Below are positions 7,514 through 13,801 of a stretch of 14,674 nt of DNA, piece after piece; the stretch's first letter is position 1, and every line of letters begins with the position of its first letter. Under the pieces are notes generated by a model. That model saw only the letters and a program-made list of their open reading frames with translations. It was not told the DNA's origin and did no database searches. Made by a program: the position numbers and the translations under genes. This stretch comes from Veillonella sp. (lineage in GTDB: Bacteria; Bacillota; Negativicutes; Veillonellales; Veillonellaceae): the NCBI RefSeq assembly GCF_015058545.1, contig NZ_SVCB01000002.1, forward strand, positions 1-14,674, written 5' to 3'.

Positions 7514-7622
7514 ATGTATTAAGTAAATTATCAAAAAATGGCAAAATTGGGGCGGTTGCGAAGGTTATTTTCACAAATTAAGCCCATATACATTGACTTT
7601 GATAGTCCTTTTCGTCATTTCG

Positions 7623-7631
7623 TGTTACAAT
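7623..7631 (+). promoter_or_regulatory. Candidate extended -10 promoter for the DUF535-nrdR-dipeptidase operon
   Basis: TGTTACAAT: a TGn element followed by TACAAT (7626-7631). TTGATA at 7599-7604 and TTGACT at 7593-7598 are good -35 sequences but stand 21 and 27 bases away, longer than ideal, so recognition would rely on the extended -10. Transcription from here would give a leader of about 165 bases. A second, alternative promoter, TTGAAA (7689-7694) with TACAAG (7712-7717) at 17-base spacing, lies further downstream. Confidence 0.45.
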
Positions 7632-7647
7632 AAATTAGAAACCCTTT

Positions 7648-7694
7648 AGCATATAGAGAGTTTTTATATGACATTCAGATACAATATGTTGAAA
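7648..7694 (+). promoter_or_regulatory. Possible tandem NrdR boxes
   Basis: The 16-mer at 7679-7694 (ATACAATATGTTGAAA) matches the published NrdR-box pattern acaCwATATaTwGtgt at 11 of 16 positions and at 9 of 10 core positions. A weaker copy at 7648-7663 (10 of 16) lies 31 bases upstream, the helical spacing typical of tandem NrdR boxes. nrdR itself is the second gene of the operon that starts downstream, so autoregulation is plausible. The better box overlaps the -35 of the alternative promoter (TTGAAA 7689-7694). Consensus recalled from knowledge and matched by eye. Confidence 0.35.
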
Positions 7695-7714
7695 GTTCAA
7701 ATAGGATTAACTAC

Positions 7715-7780
7715 AAGATAAATTTCAGATATTAATATAGTTAATACCTCAACGGTAATTATTTCAAAAGAATTTATCTT
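7715..7780 (+). repeat. Long-range 10-bp inverted repeat in the 5' leader of the DUF535 gene
   Basis: AAGATAAATT (7715-7724) and AATTTATCTT (7771-7780) are perfect reverse complements. The 46 bases between them carry a small hairpin (TACC 7745-7748 with GGTA 7754-7757). The 3' arm ends 8 bases before the AAGGAG ribosome site (7789-7794). It may be an RNA structure that affects translation, or the half-sites of a DNA-binding protein. The rest of the region 7514-7714 is AT-rich and holds no credible gene longer than a 17-codon reading frame at 7668-7721. Confidence 0.45.
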
Positions 7781-7801
7781 AAACGATTAAGGAGTGAAGG
7801 T

Positions 7802-8719
7802 ATGTTTTCATATGGGAAGAAACAATGGGCGTTGGGACGCTCTATTTACGGCTATAGATCTTGGCGCGAGAAGCGACGCATTACTTTGTTTGTAGGTCGC
7901 TCTTATAAGAATCGCAAGCAGTTGAAGGAACTTATCGAGTATTTCGACAGCTATCAGCCTTTACCTAATTTGCTCGACAAACACGAAGGTATTTATGAAG
8001 TAATTAATCGCGTATTTTTATTTAAAAATTCATCGGCTAAAGAGCGTTTGGCAGCGATTAAAGATCACTTTGACATGCTTCCGGACTATTTCACACAAGA
8101 AGCCATTACGGAGATGTATAATCCCGATGAGAGCCATGCTGTAGTGATTTGGCAAAACGAAGAACTCGATTTAAAAGCACAGCTTTGGTTCCATACAGGT
8201 CAGCGTAAGGAAAGCTTTTTAAGTTTATTCCTCATGTATGAAGGGGAAAGTATTTACCATATCAACTTCCGCTTGGGTCATGGTTTTAACGGTGAACCTT
8301 GTATTTGGATCGGTACTATTCAGGGTCACAAAAACGGTCTTGATAAGGCAAAACAGATTACGAAGAAAATGTTCAGTTATCGACCTAAGAATTTTATGTT
8401 CTTCTTAATGCGTCAATTGGCAACGCAAATGGGGATTAACTCCTTATACGCTATTTCCGACGAAGGTTTTTATACCAACAGTCATTTGATTCGTATCAAT
8501 CGCTCTAAAAAAGTACAGTTTGATCCCTTCTGGAATGAATTGGGCGGTACACCTTGTGCCGAAGATAAAAAGTTCTATCGGATTCCTTTAGCGGAAGAAC
8601 GTAAGACTTACGAAACGGCCAAGACGCATAAACGCAATATGTATCGCAAACGTTATGAAATGCTGGATCGTTTTATCGACGAGATTGCTGAGAACAGCAA
8701 AACATATTTAAAGAAATGA
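7802..8719 (+). CDS. VirK/YbjX family protein (DUF535)
   Basis: A 305-residue soluble-looking protein of the DUF535 (VirK/YbjX) family. Family landmarks are present: the central GEPCIWIGTIQGHKNGLDKAKQITK stretch at about 164-188 (I give it only in outline: IGTIQG then DKAKQITKK), the R-P-K-N-F-M-F-F-L-M-R-Q-L block at 194-206, the F-D-P-F-W-N-E-L-G-G block at 240-249, the I-P-L near 261, and the basic K-R-N-M-Y-R-K-R-Y-E-M-L-D tail at 277-289. No signal peptide or membrane span is seen. In Salmonella, VirK affects resistance to antimicrobial peptides and outer-membrane properties; the biochemical activity is not established. The start is supported by AAGGAG 7 bases before ATG 7802. nrdR begins 9 bases after its stop, so it leads a three-gene operon. 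Its position shortly before the heptose genes is compatible with an envelope role. Confidence 0.85.
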   Translation: MFSYGKKQWALGRSIYGYRSWREKRRITLFVGRSYKNRKQLKELIEYFDSYQPLPNLLDKHEGIYEVINRVFLFKNSSAKERLAAIKDHFDMLPDYFTQEAITEMYNPDESHAVVIWQNEELDLKAQLWFHTGQRKESFLSLFLMYEGESIYHINFRLGHGFNGEPCIWIGTIQGHKNGLDKAKQITKKMFSYRPKNFMFFLMRQLATQMGINSLYAISDEGFYTNSHLIRINRSKKVQFDPFWNELGGTPCAEDKKFYRIPLAEERKTYETAKTHKRNMYRKRYEMLDRFIDEIAENSKTYLKK

Positions 8720-8728
8720 GGTGAACTC

Positions 8729-9193
8729 ATGAGATGTCCTTACTGTAAACATACTGAAAATAAAGTAACCGATTCGCGTGCTACCGATGATGATAACAGC
8801 ATCCGTCGGCGCCGTGAATGTTTGTCTTGCGGACGCCGTTTTACGACGTATGAAGTTATCGAAGATGTGCCGATTATGGTCATCAAATCGAGCGGCAGTT
8901 ATGAAATGTTTGACCGCAGCAAATTGTTGAACGGTATTTTGCGCTCTTGTAACAAGCGTAATATTCCCCGCGAAACATTGGAAAATGTTGTAAAAAATGT
9001 AGAAGACACGATTCGCAATCGCTCGCAGCAGGAAATTAAATCCTCTGAAATCGGTGATTTGGTTTTAGCGGAATTGAAAAATATCGACGAAGTAGCCTAT
9101 GTTCGCTTCGCCTCCGTATATCGTAATTTTGAAGACGTACAAGCCTTTGTGGCCGTATTGAAGGATTTGCGCGAACATGAGGATACTAAATGA
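8729..9193 (+). CDS. nrdR: Transcriptional repressor NrdR
   Basis: A 154-residue repressor of ribonucleotide reductase genes that senses ATP and dATP. It has the N-terminal zinc ribbon (Cys3 and Cys6 in MRCPYC, Cys31 and Cys34 in ECLSCGRRF) with the basic stretch SIRRRRE that contacts DNA, and the ATP-cone domain at about 48-138 beginning VPIMVIKSSG. The length and end of the protein match the family. The start ATG 8729 follows GAGGTG by a short spacer. It sits between a DUF535 gene and a dipeptidase gene whose ATG overlaps its stop by four bases (ATGA), so all three should be co-transcribed. No ribonucleotide reductase gene is in the window, so NrdR's main targets lie elsewhere; possible NrdR boxes upstream at 7648-7694 would make the operon self-regulated. 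Confidence 0.97.
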   Translation: MRCPYCKHTENKVTDSRATDDDNSIRRRRECLSCGRRFTTYEVIEDVPIMVIKSSGSYEMFDRSKLLNGILRSCNKRNIPRETLENVVKNVEDTIRNRSQQEIKSSEIGDLVLAELKNIDEVAYVRFASVYRNFEDVQAFVAVLKDLREHEDTK

Positions 9194-10119
9194 TAGATTT
9201 ACATTGTGATACCATAATGATGCTCATCGATGAACCCGATAGGGGCGACTTGGGGCAGAATCCGTGGAAAATAGACATAGCAAAATTAAAAAAGGGTGGT
9301 TATCATTTACAAGATTTTGCTCTCTTTGTAGAGCTCGATCAGGAAAAAGATCCTTATGCCCGCTATGAAGCTATGCGCCAATTGTTTATGGCAGAAATGG
9401 AAAAGTATAAGAACGATATTGTTCATGTACGGTCCTATGAAGAGTTTAAAGCGGCCCGTGAAGCCGGAAAAATAAGCGCCTTATTATCCGTTGAAGAAGG
9501 GGGCGTTTTTGAAGGCGACTTACAGCGCTTGAAAAAAGCCTATGATGACGGTGTGCGTCTCATTACGATTAGCTGGAATTTCCCGAACGTTTTATCCTAT
9601 CCTAACGGCGAAAAGTATGAAGGCAAAGGTTTGACCCCGAAGGGGATTGAGTTTGTACAATATATGGAAGAATTAGGGATGATAGTGGATTGTTCCCATT
9701 TAAACGATACGGGTACGTATCAGCTTGGTGAAATCTTAACGAAACCATTTATTGCTTCTCACTCCAATGCGCGAGCATTGACGAATCATCGACGTAATTT
9801 AACGGATGATCAAATTCGTCTCATTGCCAATAAAGGCGGTATCATCGGGCTTAACTTTGCACAGTCCTTTTTAGGCACATCCCGCATCAGCTTAATCGAA
9901 GATATTGTGCGTCACGGCCTTTATATTCGTAATGTAGGGGGCAGTGATGTAGTAGCGTTAGGCACGGATTTTGACGGCATCAGACCGGATACGGAAATTG
10001 AAGATGCCGGTGACATGATGCGCTTATACGATGCTTTCCGTAAAGCGGGCCTCAGTGAGCGCGATACGGATAAAATATTTAACGACAATGCGGAACGTTT
10101 ATTACAGACTATATTGTAA
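9190..10119 (+). CDS. M19 family membrane dipeptidase (renal dipeptidase-like)
   Basis: A 309-residue zinc dipeptidase of the M19 family, which cleaves a broad range of dipeptides, including ones with a D-residue at the C-terminus. Metal and active-site residues are in place: His5 and Asp7 in DLHCDT, the bridging Glu103 in EEGG, His170 in DCSH, His191 in ASHSNARAL, Arg202 in the HRRNLTDDQIR block, and Asp260 in ALGTDFDG. There is no signal peptide, so the bacterial protein is cytoplasmic despite the family name. Length is normal for the short bacterial branch. The start overlaps the nrdR stop in ATGA (9190-9193), a classic sign of translational coupling. The physiological substrate is not evident; recycling of peptidoglycan or protein-derived dipeptides is a reasonable guess. 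Confidence 0.94.
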   Translation: MIDLHCDTIMMLIDEPDRGDLGQNPWKIDIAKLKKGGYHLQDFALFVELDQEKDPYARYEAMRQLFMAEMEKYKNDIVHVRSYEEFKAAREAGKISALLSVEEGGVFEGDLQRLKKAYDDGVRLITISWNFPNVLSYPNGEKYEGKGLTPKGIEFVQYMEELGMIVDCSHLNDTGTYQLGEILTKPFIASHSNARALTNHRRNLTDDQIRLIANKGGIIGLNFAQSFLGTSRISLIEDIVRHGLYIRNVGGSDVVALGTDFDGIRPDTEIEDAGDMMRLYDAFRKAGLSERDTDKIFNDNAERLLQTIL

Positions 10120-10210
10120 TTTATATGGCTCTATGAAGCCGTTTAATATAAATGCAATATGCATTTTAAAAATGGACAGCGCATTATTAACATAGTTTTT
10201 AGGAGGCTAT
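10120..10210 (+). other. Short intergenic region between the dipeptidase and gmhA
   Basis: It contains two small hairpins: GGCT (10127-10130) with AGCC (10137-10140), followed by a short T-rich patch, and AAATGCA (10150-10156) with TGCATTT (10160-10166). Either could act as a weak terminator; neither has a clean T tract. TATAAA at 10147-10152 resembles a -10 box but has no well-spaced -35. AGGAGG at 10201-10206 serves gmhA. Whether the heptose genes have their own promoter here is unclear. Confidence 0.4.
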
Positions 10211-10795
10211 ATGGAATTTCAAGGAGATTTGAATCCTATTATTGCGGAGCGTTTTACAGACCATTTGGATGTGTTCGGCAAGACAATGGAACAAATGGAT
10301 GTAATTCAGCTAATGGCAGAGCGTTGCAAAGAGGCGTTAAAAGCGGGTAATAAAGTTTTATTTTGTGGCAATGGCGGTTCGGCTGCGGATGCGCAACATT
10401 TGGCAGCTGAATTGATCGGTCGTTTTCAAAAAGAACGTCGTTCGTTGGCAAGTATCGCTTTAACAACCGATACATCGATTTTGACAGCCGTAGCTAATGA
10501 TTACGGCTATGACGAAGTATTTGCCCGTCAGGTTGAGGGGCTTGGTCGTTCCGGTGATGTGTTAATCGGTATCTCCACTTCAGGTAATAGTGCCAATGTG
10601 GTAAAAGCGGCGTTAAAAGCACGTGATACGGGTATGCACACGATTGCGTTTACCGGTGAAGGCGGTGGCAAACTTAAAGATATTTGCGATATTACCTTTG
10701 CCGTACCTTCAAAAGTAACGGCACGTATCCAGGAAATGCATATTATGGTAGGCCATATTATTTGTGAGCTGGTGGAAGAAGAATATGATAAGTAA
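10211..10795 (+). CDS. gmhA: Sedoheptulose 7-phosphate isomerase
   Basis: A 194-residue SIS-domain enzyme that converts sedoheptulose 7-phosphate to D-glycero-D-manno-heptose 7-phosphate, the first step of LPS core heptose synthesis in the cytoplasm. The phosphate-binding loops are clear: FCGNGGSAADAQHLAAEL at 51-68 and GISTSGNSANV at 120-130. The four residues that correspond to the zinc ligands of E. coli GmhA (His61, Glu65, Gln172, His180) are His63, Glu67, Gln174 and His182, a constant offset of two. ATG 10211 is set by AGGAGG four bases upstream. It is the first gene of a heptose cluster; its end overlaps hldE by 11 bases. Confidence 0.96.
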   Translation: MEFQGDLNPIIAERFTDHLDVFGKTMEQMDVIQLMAERCKEALKAGNKVLFCGNGGSAADAQHLAAELIGRFQKERRSLASIALTTDTSILTAVANDYGYDEVFARQVEGLGRSGDVLIGISTSGNSANVVKAALKARDTGMHTIAFTGEGGGKLKDICDITFAVPSKVTARIQEMHIMVGHIICELVEEEYDK

Positions 10796-12272
10796 AACAA
10801 TTACCGAGTTTTTGAATAATAAATTGCCTAAGTTACGCATTGCCGTTATCGGCGATATAATGGTAGATCGCTATGTATTCGGTGATGTGAGTCGTATTTC
10901 GCCGGAAGCGCCGGTGCCCGTTAACCGCGTCACCGATGTGCGTGAAGTCTTGGGTGGAGCTGCTAACGTAGCATCCAATTTGGCAAATCTTGATTGTCAG
11001 GTGTTCTTGGGCGGTGTAGCCGGTGAAGATACGCATGGTAAATTATTGACCGATTTATTGGAAGTAGAAAATATCAATCATTCCGGTATTATGCGTGAGC
11101 CGTCCCGTCAGACTACGACTAAAATGCGAATCCTCGGCGGTCGTCAGCAAATGATGCGCCTCGATTTTGAAGAGCCGGAACCGGTGAATGCGAAAGAAAC
11201 AGAATTCCTGTTGGCTTGGATTAAAGAGTTGGCTGAACATGGACTTGACGGCATCGTTATTTCTGACTACGGCAAGGGCGTATGTACGACGGCCGTTCTG
11301 GGGGAAGTTTTAAAAATCGCCAAAGCTAAAGGTATAAAAACCATCGTTGATCCAAAGGGCAATGATTGGTCTAAATATAGTGGTGCCACGTTTATTACGC
11401 CGAATGTAAAAGAATTAAGCGAATACATCGGTAGAAATTTAGCAAACACGGATGAAGCCATCGTTGAAGCGGCGAAAGAAACGCTTGATGCTGTTGATTT
11501 TGATTATGTGGTGGCTACACGTTCTGCTAAAGGGATTACTATTGTGAGTCGTCAGGGTCAGATTTGGCATAATCCGGCGACGCAGCAGGATGTATTTGAT
11601 GTGAGTGGCGCCGGTGATACGGTAGTGGCCATGATTATTACGGCTATGGCGGCGGGGCTTACGGTGCGCGGTACATTACATGTAGCGAATGCGGCGGCCG
11701 GCGTTGTTGTGTCCAAAGTTGGTACCTATCCGATTCATCGCCAGGAACTCTTGGATTTGTGGGCTACTATTCGTCAACGCCAACGCCAGGCGGACCCGAT
11801 TATCGGTTACAGTCGTGAGGAAATGGCAGCTAAAATTCGTCAGTGGCAGAATGAAGGTCATACCGTTGTATTTACGAATGGTTGTTTTGACATTCTTCAT
11901 AGCGGCCATTTATCCTATTTGCGTGATGCGGCTCGGTTGGGAGACCATTTGATTGTGGGCCTTAATTCCGATGCGTCGGTGAAACGCCTTAAAGGGGTGG
12001 CTCGTCCCATTAACTCTGAAAGTTCCCGAGCCGAACTCATGGGTGCTTTGGGGTTTGTGGATGGCGTCGTTGTCTTTGAAGAAGACACGCCCGCTGAATT
12101 ATTAAGTGCGTTGCGCCCCAATATTTTGGTTAAAGGCGGCGATTATAAGCCGGAAGACGTTATCGGCCGTGAATACGTTGATAAAGTGATGATTTTACCG
12201 TTTAAAAACGGCTATTCCACGACGGGGATTATAGAAAAGATTAAGTCCTTAGTGCAGGAGGGATTATTATGA
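10785..12272 (+). CDS. hldE: Bifunctional heptose 7-phosphate kinase / heptose 1-phosphate adenylyltransferase
   Basis: A 495-residue two-domain enzyme. The N-terminal ribokinase-like domain (about 1-330) phosphorylates D-glycero-D-manno-heptose 7-phosphate at C1; it shows IGDIMVDRY, GGAANVASNL near 57-66, and the GAGD catalytic loop with Asp278. The C-terminal nucleotidyltransferase domain (about 345-495) attaches AMP after GmhB has removed the 7-phosphate; it shows FTNGCFDILHSGH, with the HxGH motif at 372-375, and YSTTGII near the end. I start it at ATG 10785 (MISKTITEFL) because this matches HldE N-termini; a longer frame from GTG 10764 would add seven residues inside gmhA without a better ribosome site. 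The start overlaps gmhA by 11 bases and the stop overlaps hldD by four. Both activities are fused, as in E. coli. Confidence 0.96.
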   Translation: MISKTITEFLNNKLPKLRIAVIGDIMVDRYVFGDVSRISPEAPVPVNRVTDVREVLGGAANVASNLANLDCQVFLGGVAGEDTHGKLLTDLLEVENINHSGIMREPSRQTTTKMRILGGRQQMMRLDFEEPEPVNAKETEFLLAWIKELAEHGLDGIVISDYGKGVCTTAVLGEVLKIAKAKGIKTIVDPKGNDWSKYSGATFITPNVKELSEYIGRNLANTDEAIVEAAKETLDAVDFDYVVATRSAKGITIVSRQGQIWHNPATQQDVFDVSGAGDTVVAMIITAMAAGLTVRGTLHVANAAAGVVVSKVGTYPIHRQELLDLWATIRQRQRQADPIIGYSREEMAAKIRQWQNEGHTVVFTNGCFDILHSGHLSYLRDAARLGDHLIVGLNSDASVKRLKGVARPINSESSRAELMGALGFVDGVVVFEEDTPAELLSALRPNILVKGGDYKPEDVIGREYVDKVMILPFKNGYSTTGIIEKIKSLVQEGLL

Positions 12273-13234
12273 TTATAGTTACAGGCGGCGCCGGTTTTAT
12301 CGGCAGTAATATCGTTAAACAACTTAACGAACGCGGTCGCAACGATATTTTGATCGTCGACGATTTAACAGACGGCAGCAAAATCCGTAATTTGCAGATG
12401 CTCGATTATTATGATTACGTAGATTGCATCGACTTCGATGATGCGGTAGCTACGAATACCTTTGATGTGGGGCCGATTGAAGTGGTGTTCCATGAAGGGG
12501 CTTGTGCGGACACGATGAATTATGATGGCCGTTACATGATGCACAATAACTTTGAAGGCACCAAAAATTTGTTCCACTATTGCCAGGAACGTCGTGTGCC
12601 GTTCATTTATGCATCGTCTGCGTCTACCTATGGTCATGGTAAAAAAGGTTTTACCGAAAAACCGGAATGCGAAGAAGCGTTGAATCCGTATGCGTATTCT
12701 AAATTATTCTTCGACCGTTATGTGCGTCGTTTTGAAAAAGACTTACAATCCCAAGTAGTAGGTTTACGCTATTTTAACGTATTCGGACCGAATGAAAACC
12801 ATAAGGGTAATATGGCGTCTTTAGTACGGCAGATGTTCTACAAACTTCGCGAAACCGGTGAAATTACTTTGTTCGAAGGTACCGACGGTTATGAAAACGG
12901 CGGGCAGTTACGCGACTTTATCTATGTCAAAGATGTAGTCAATGTAAACTTCTTCTTCTGGGAACATCCGGAAATCAGCGGTATTTTTAACTGCGGTACG
13001 GGCGAAGCGAAAAGCTTCAATCGCTTCATGCAGGCTGTTATCGATTATAACGGCTCCGGCAACTTACGCTATATTCCGTTCCCTGAAGTATTAAAAGGTA
13101 AATATCAGAGTTTTACGGAAGCGGACACCACTAAATTGATGGCCGCCGGTTACGATAAAGGCTTTACTAAATTGGAAGATGCGGTAGCCGAATATTGTGA
13201 ATTATTAGATCATAACGAAGGTTATGTTCGTTAA
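12269..13234 (+). CDS. hldD: ADP-L-glycero-D-manno-heptose 6-epimerase
   Basis: A 321-residue short-chain dehydrogenase/reductase (extended type) that inverts C6 of ADP-D-glycero-D-manno-heptose to give the L,D form used in LPS. The NAD(P)-binding loop TGGAGFIGSN is at 5-14, the Y-I-A-S-S-A-S-T-Y-G type serine block (here FIYASSASTYG) lies near 112-122, and the catalytic pair is Tyr141 and Lys145 in NPYAYSKLFFDRY. The LRYFNVFGPNE and RDFIYVKDV blocks are typical. Length is close to E. coli HldD (310). The start is the ATGA overlap with hldE, with GGAGG a few bases upstream, so the two are translationally coupled. Thirty-six bases separate it from gmhB, with no terminator. Confidence 0.96.
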   Translation: MIIVTGGAGFIGSNIVKQLNERGRNDILIVDDLTDGSKIRNLQMLDYYDYVDCIDFDDAVATNTFDVGPIEVVFHEGACADTMNYDGRYMMHNNFEGTKNLFHYCQERRVPFIYASSASTYGHGKKGFTEKPECEEALNPYAYSKLFFDRYVRRFEKDLQSQVVGLRYFNVFGPNENHKGNMASLVRQMFYKLRETGEITLFEGTDGYENGGQLRDFIYVKDVVNVNFFFWEHPEISGIFNCGTGEAKSFNRFMQAVIDYNGSGNLRYIPFPEVLKGKYQSFTEADTTKLMAAGYDKGFTKLEDAVAEYCELLDHNEGYVR

Positions 13235-13270
13235 TTATATCCGTTAATTGAGTTTGTTAAGGAGAAGCCC

Positions 13271-13801
13271 ATGCGCAAAGTATTGTTTTTAGATAGGGAC
13301 GGCGTTATCAATGTAGATGTAAACTATTTATATCGCATTGACGATTTTCAGTTTGTACCGGGCGCACCGAAAGCGTTAGCTGCGGCCGTGCAGGCCGGTT
13401 ATGATTTAATCGTCGTCACCAATCAAAGCGGTATTGCCAGGGGTTACTACACAGTAGCAGATATGGAGCGCCTACATGCCTACATCAACGAAGAGTTGAC
13501 CAAGGTAAAGGCGCCCATCCTTGCATTTTATTATTGTCCCCATCATGTAAAGGGAACGGTAGCGGCGTACACTAAAGACTGTGATTGTCGTAAACCAAAA
13601 CCGGGCATGTTATTACAAGCTATGAAGGACTATGATATTGATAAGGAAAACAGTTTTTTAGTGGGCGATAAACCGTCCGATGTGACGGCGGCTGAAGCGG
13701 CCGGTATAGAAGGGTACCTTTTTGAAGGCACCGATTTGTATGAATTTTTAGCCCCTATTTTAGAAGCCAAGCAGAAAGGACAGACCCATGAAGGAGTATA
13801 A
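13271..13801 (+). CDS. gmhB: D-glycero-D-manno-heptose 1,7-bisphosphate 7-phosphatase
   Basis: A 176-residue HAD-superfamily phosphatase that removes the 7-phosphate from the heptose bisphosphate made by the kinase domain of HldE, allowing adenylylation. Seen: the DxD nucleophile/acid pair Asp8 and Asp10 in FLDRDGVIN, TNQSG at 50-54, the structural zinc site with Cys89, His91, Cys104 and Cys106 in CPHH and CDCRKPKPGM, and the last HAD motif VGDKPSD at 131-137. Length is normal. ATG 13271 follows AAGGAG (13259-13264) by 6 bases. Its stop overlaps the start of the next glycosyltransferase by 14 bases. Histidinol-phosphatase-type relatives look similar, but the cluster makes GmhB the clear choice. 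Confidence 0.95.
   Translation: MRKVLFLDRDGVINVDVNYLYRIDDFQFVPGAPKALAAAVQAGYDLIVVTNQSGIARGYYTVADMERLHAYINEELTKVKAPILAFYYCPHHVKGTVAAYTKDCDCRKPKPGMLLQAMKDYDIDKENSFLVGDKPSDVTAAEAAGIEGYLFEGTDLYEFLAPILEAKQKGQTHEGV

Noticed and set aside
7512..7640. A small RNA or riboswitch in the region after the pyc terminator
   Set aside because: No conserved riboswitch core could be recognised and no second terminator follows; only promoter-like boxes are seen.
10150..10166. AAATGCA/TGCATTT hairpin as a terminator before gmhA
   Set aside because: The stem is short and AT-rich and is followed by A residues instead of a T tract.
10764..10784. GTG 10764 as the start of hldE
   Set aside because: It adds seven residues (starting S-W-W-K-K-N) that do not match HldE N-termini; ATG 10785 fits the family.
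11676..11952. Overlapping 77-90-codon frames on both strands within hldE
   Set aside because: They lie within the intact hldE frame and show no recognisable motif.
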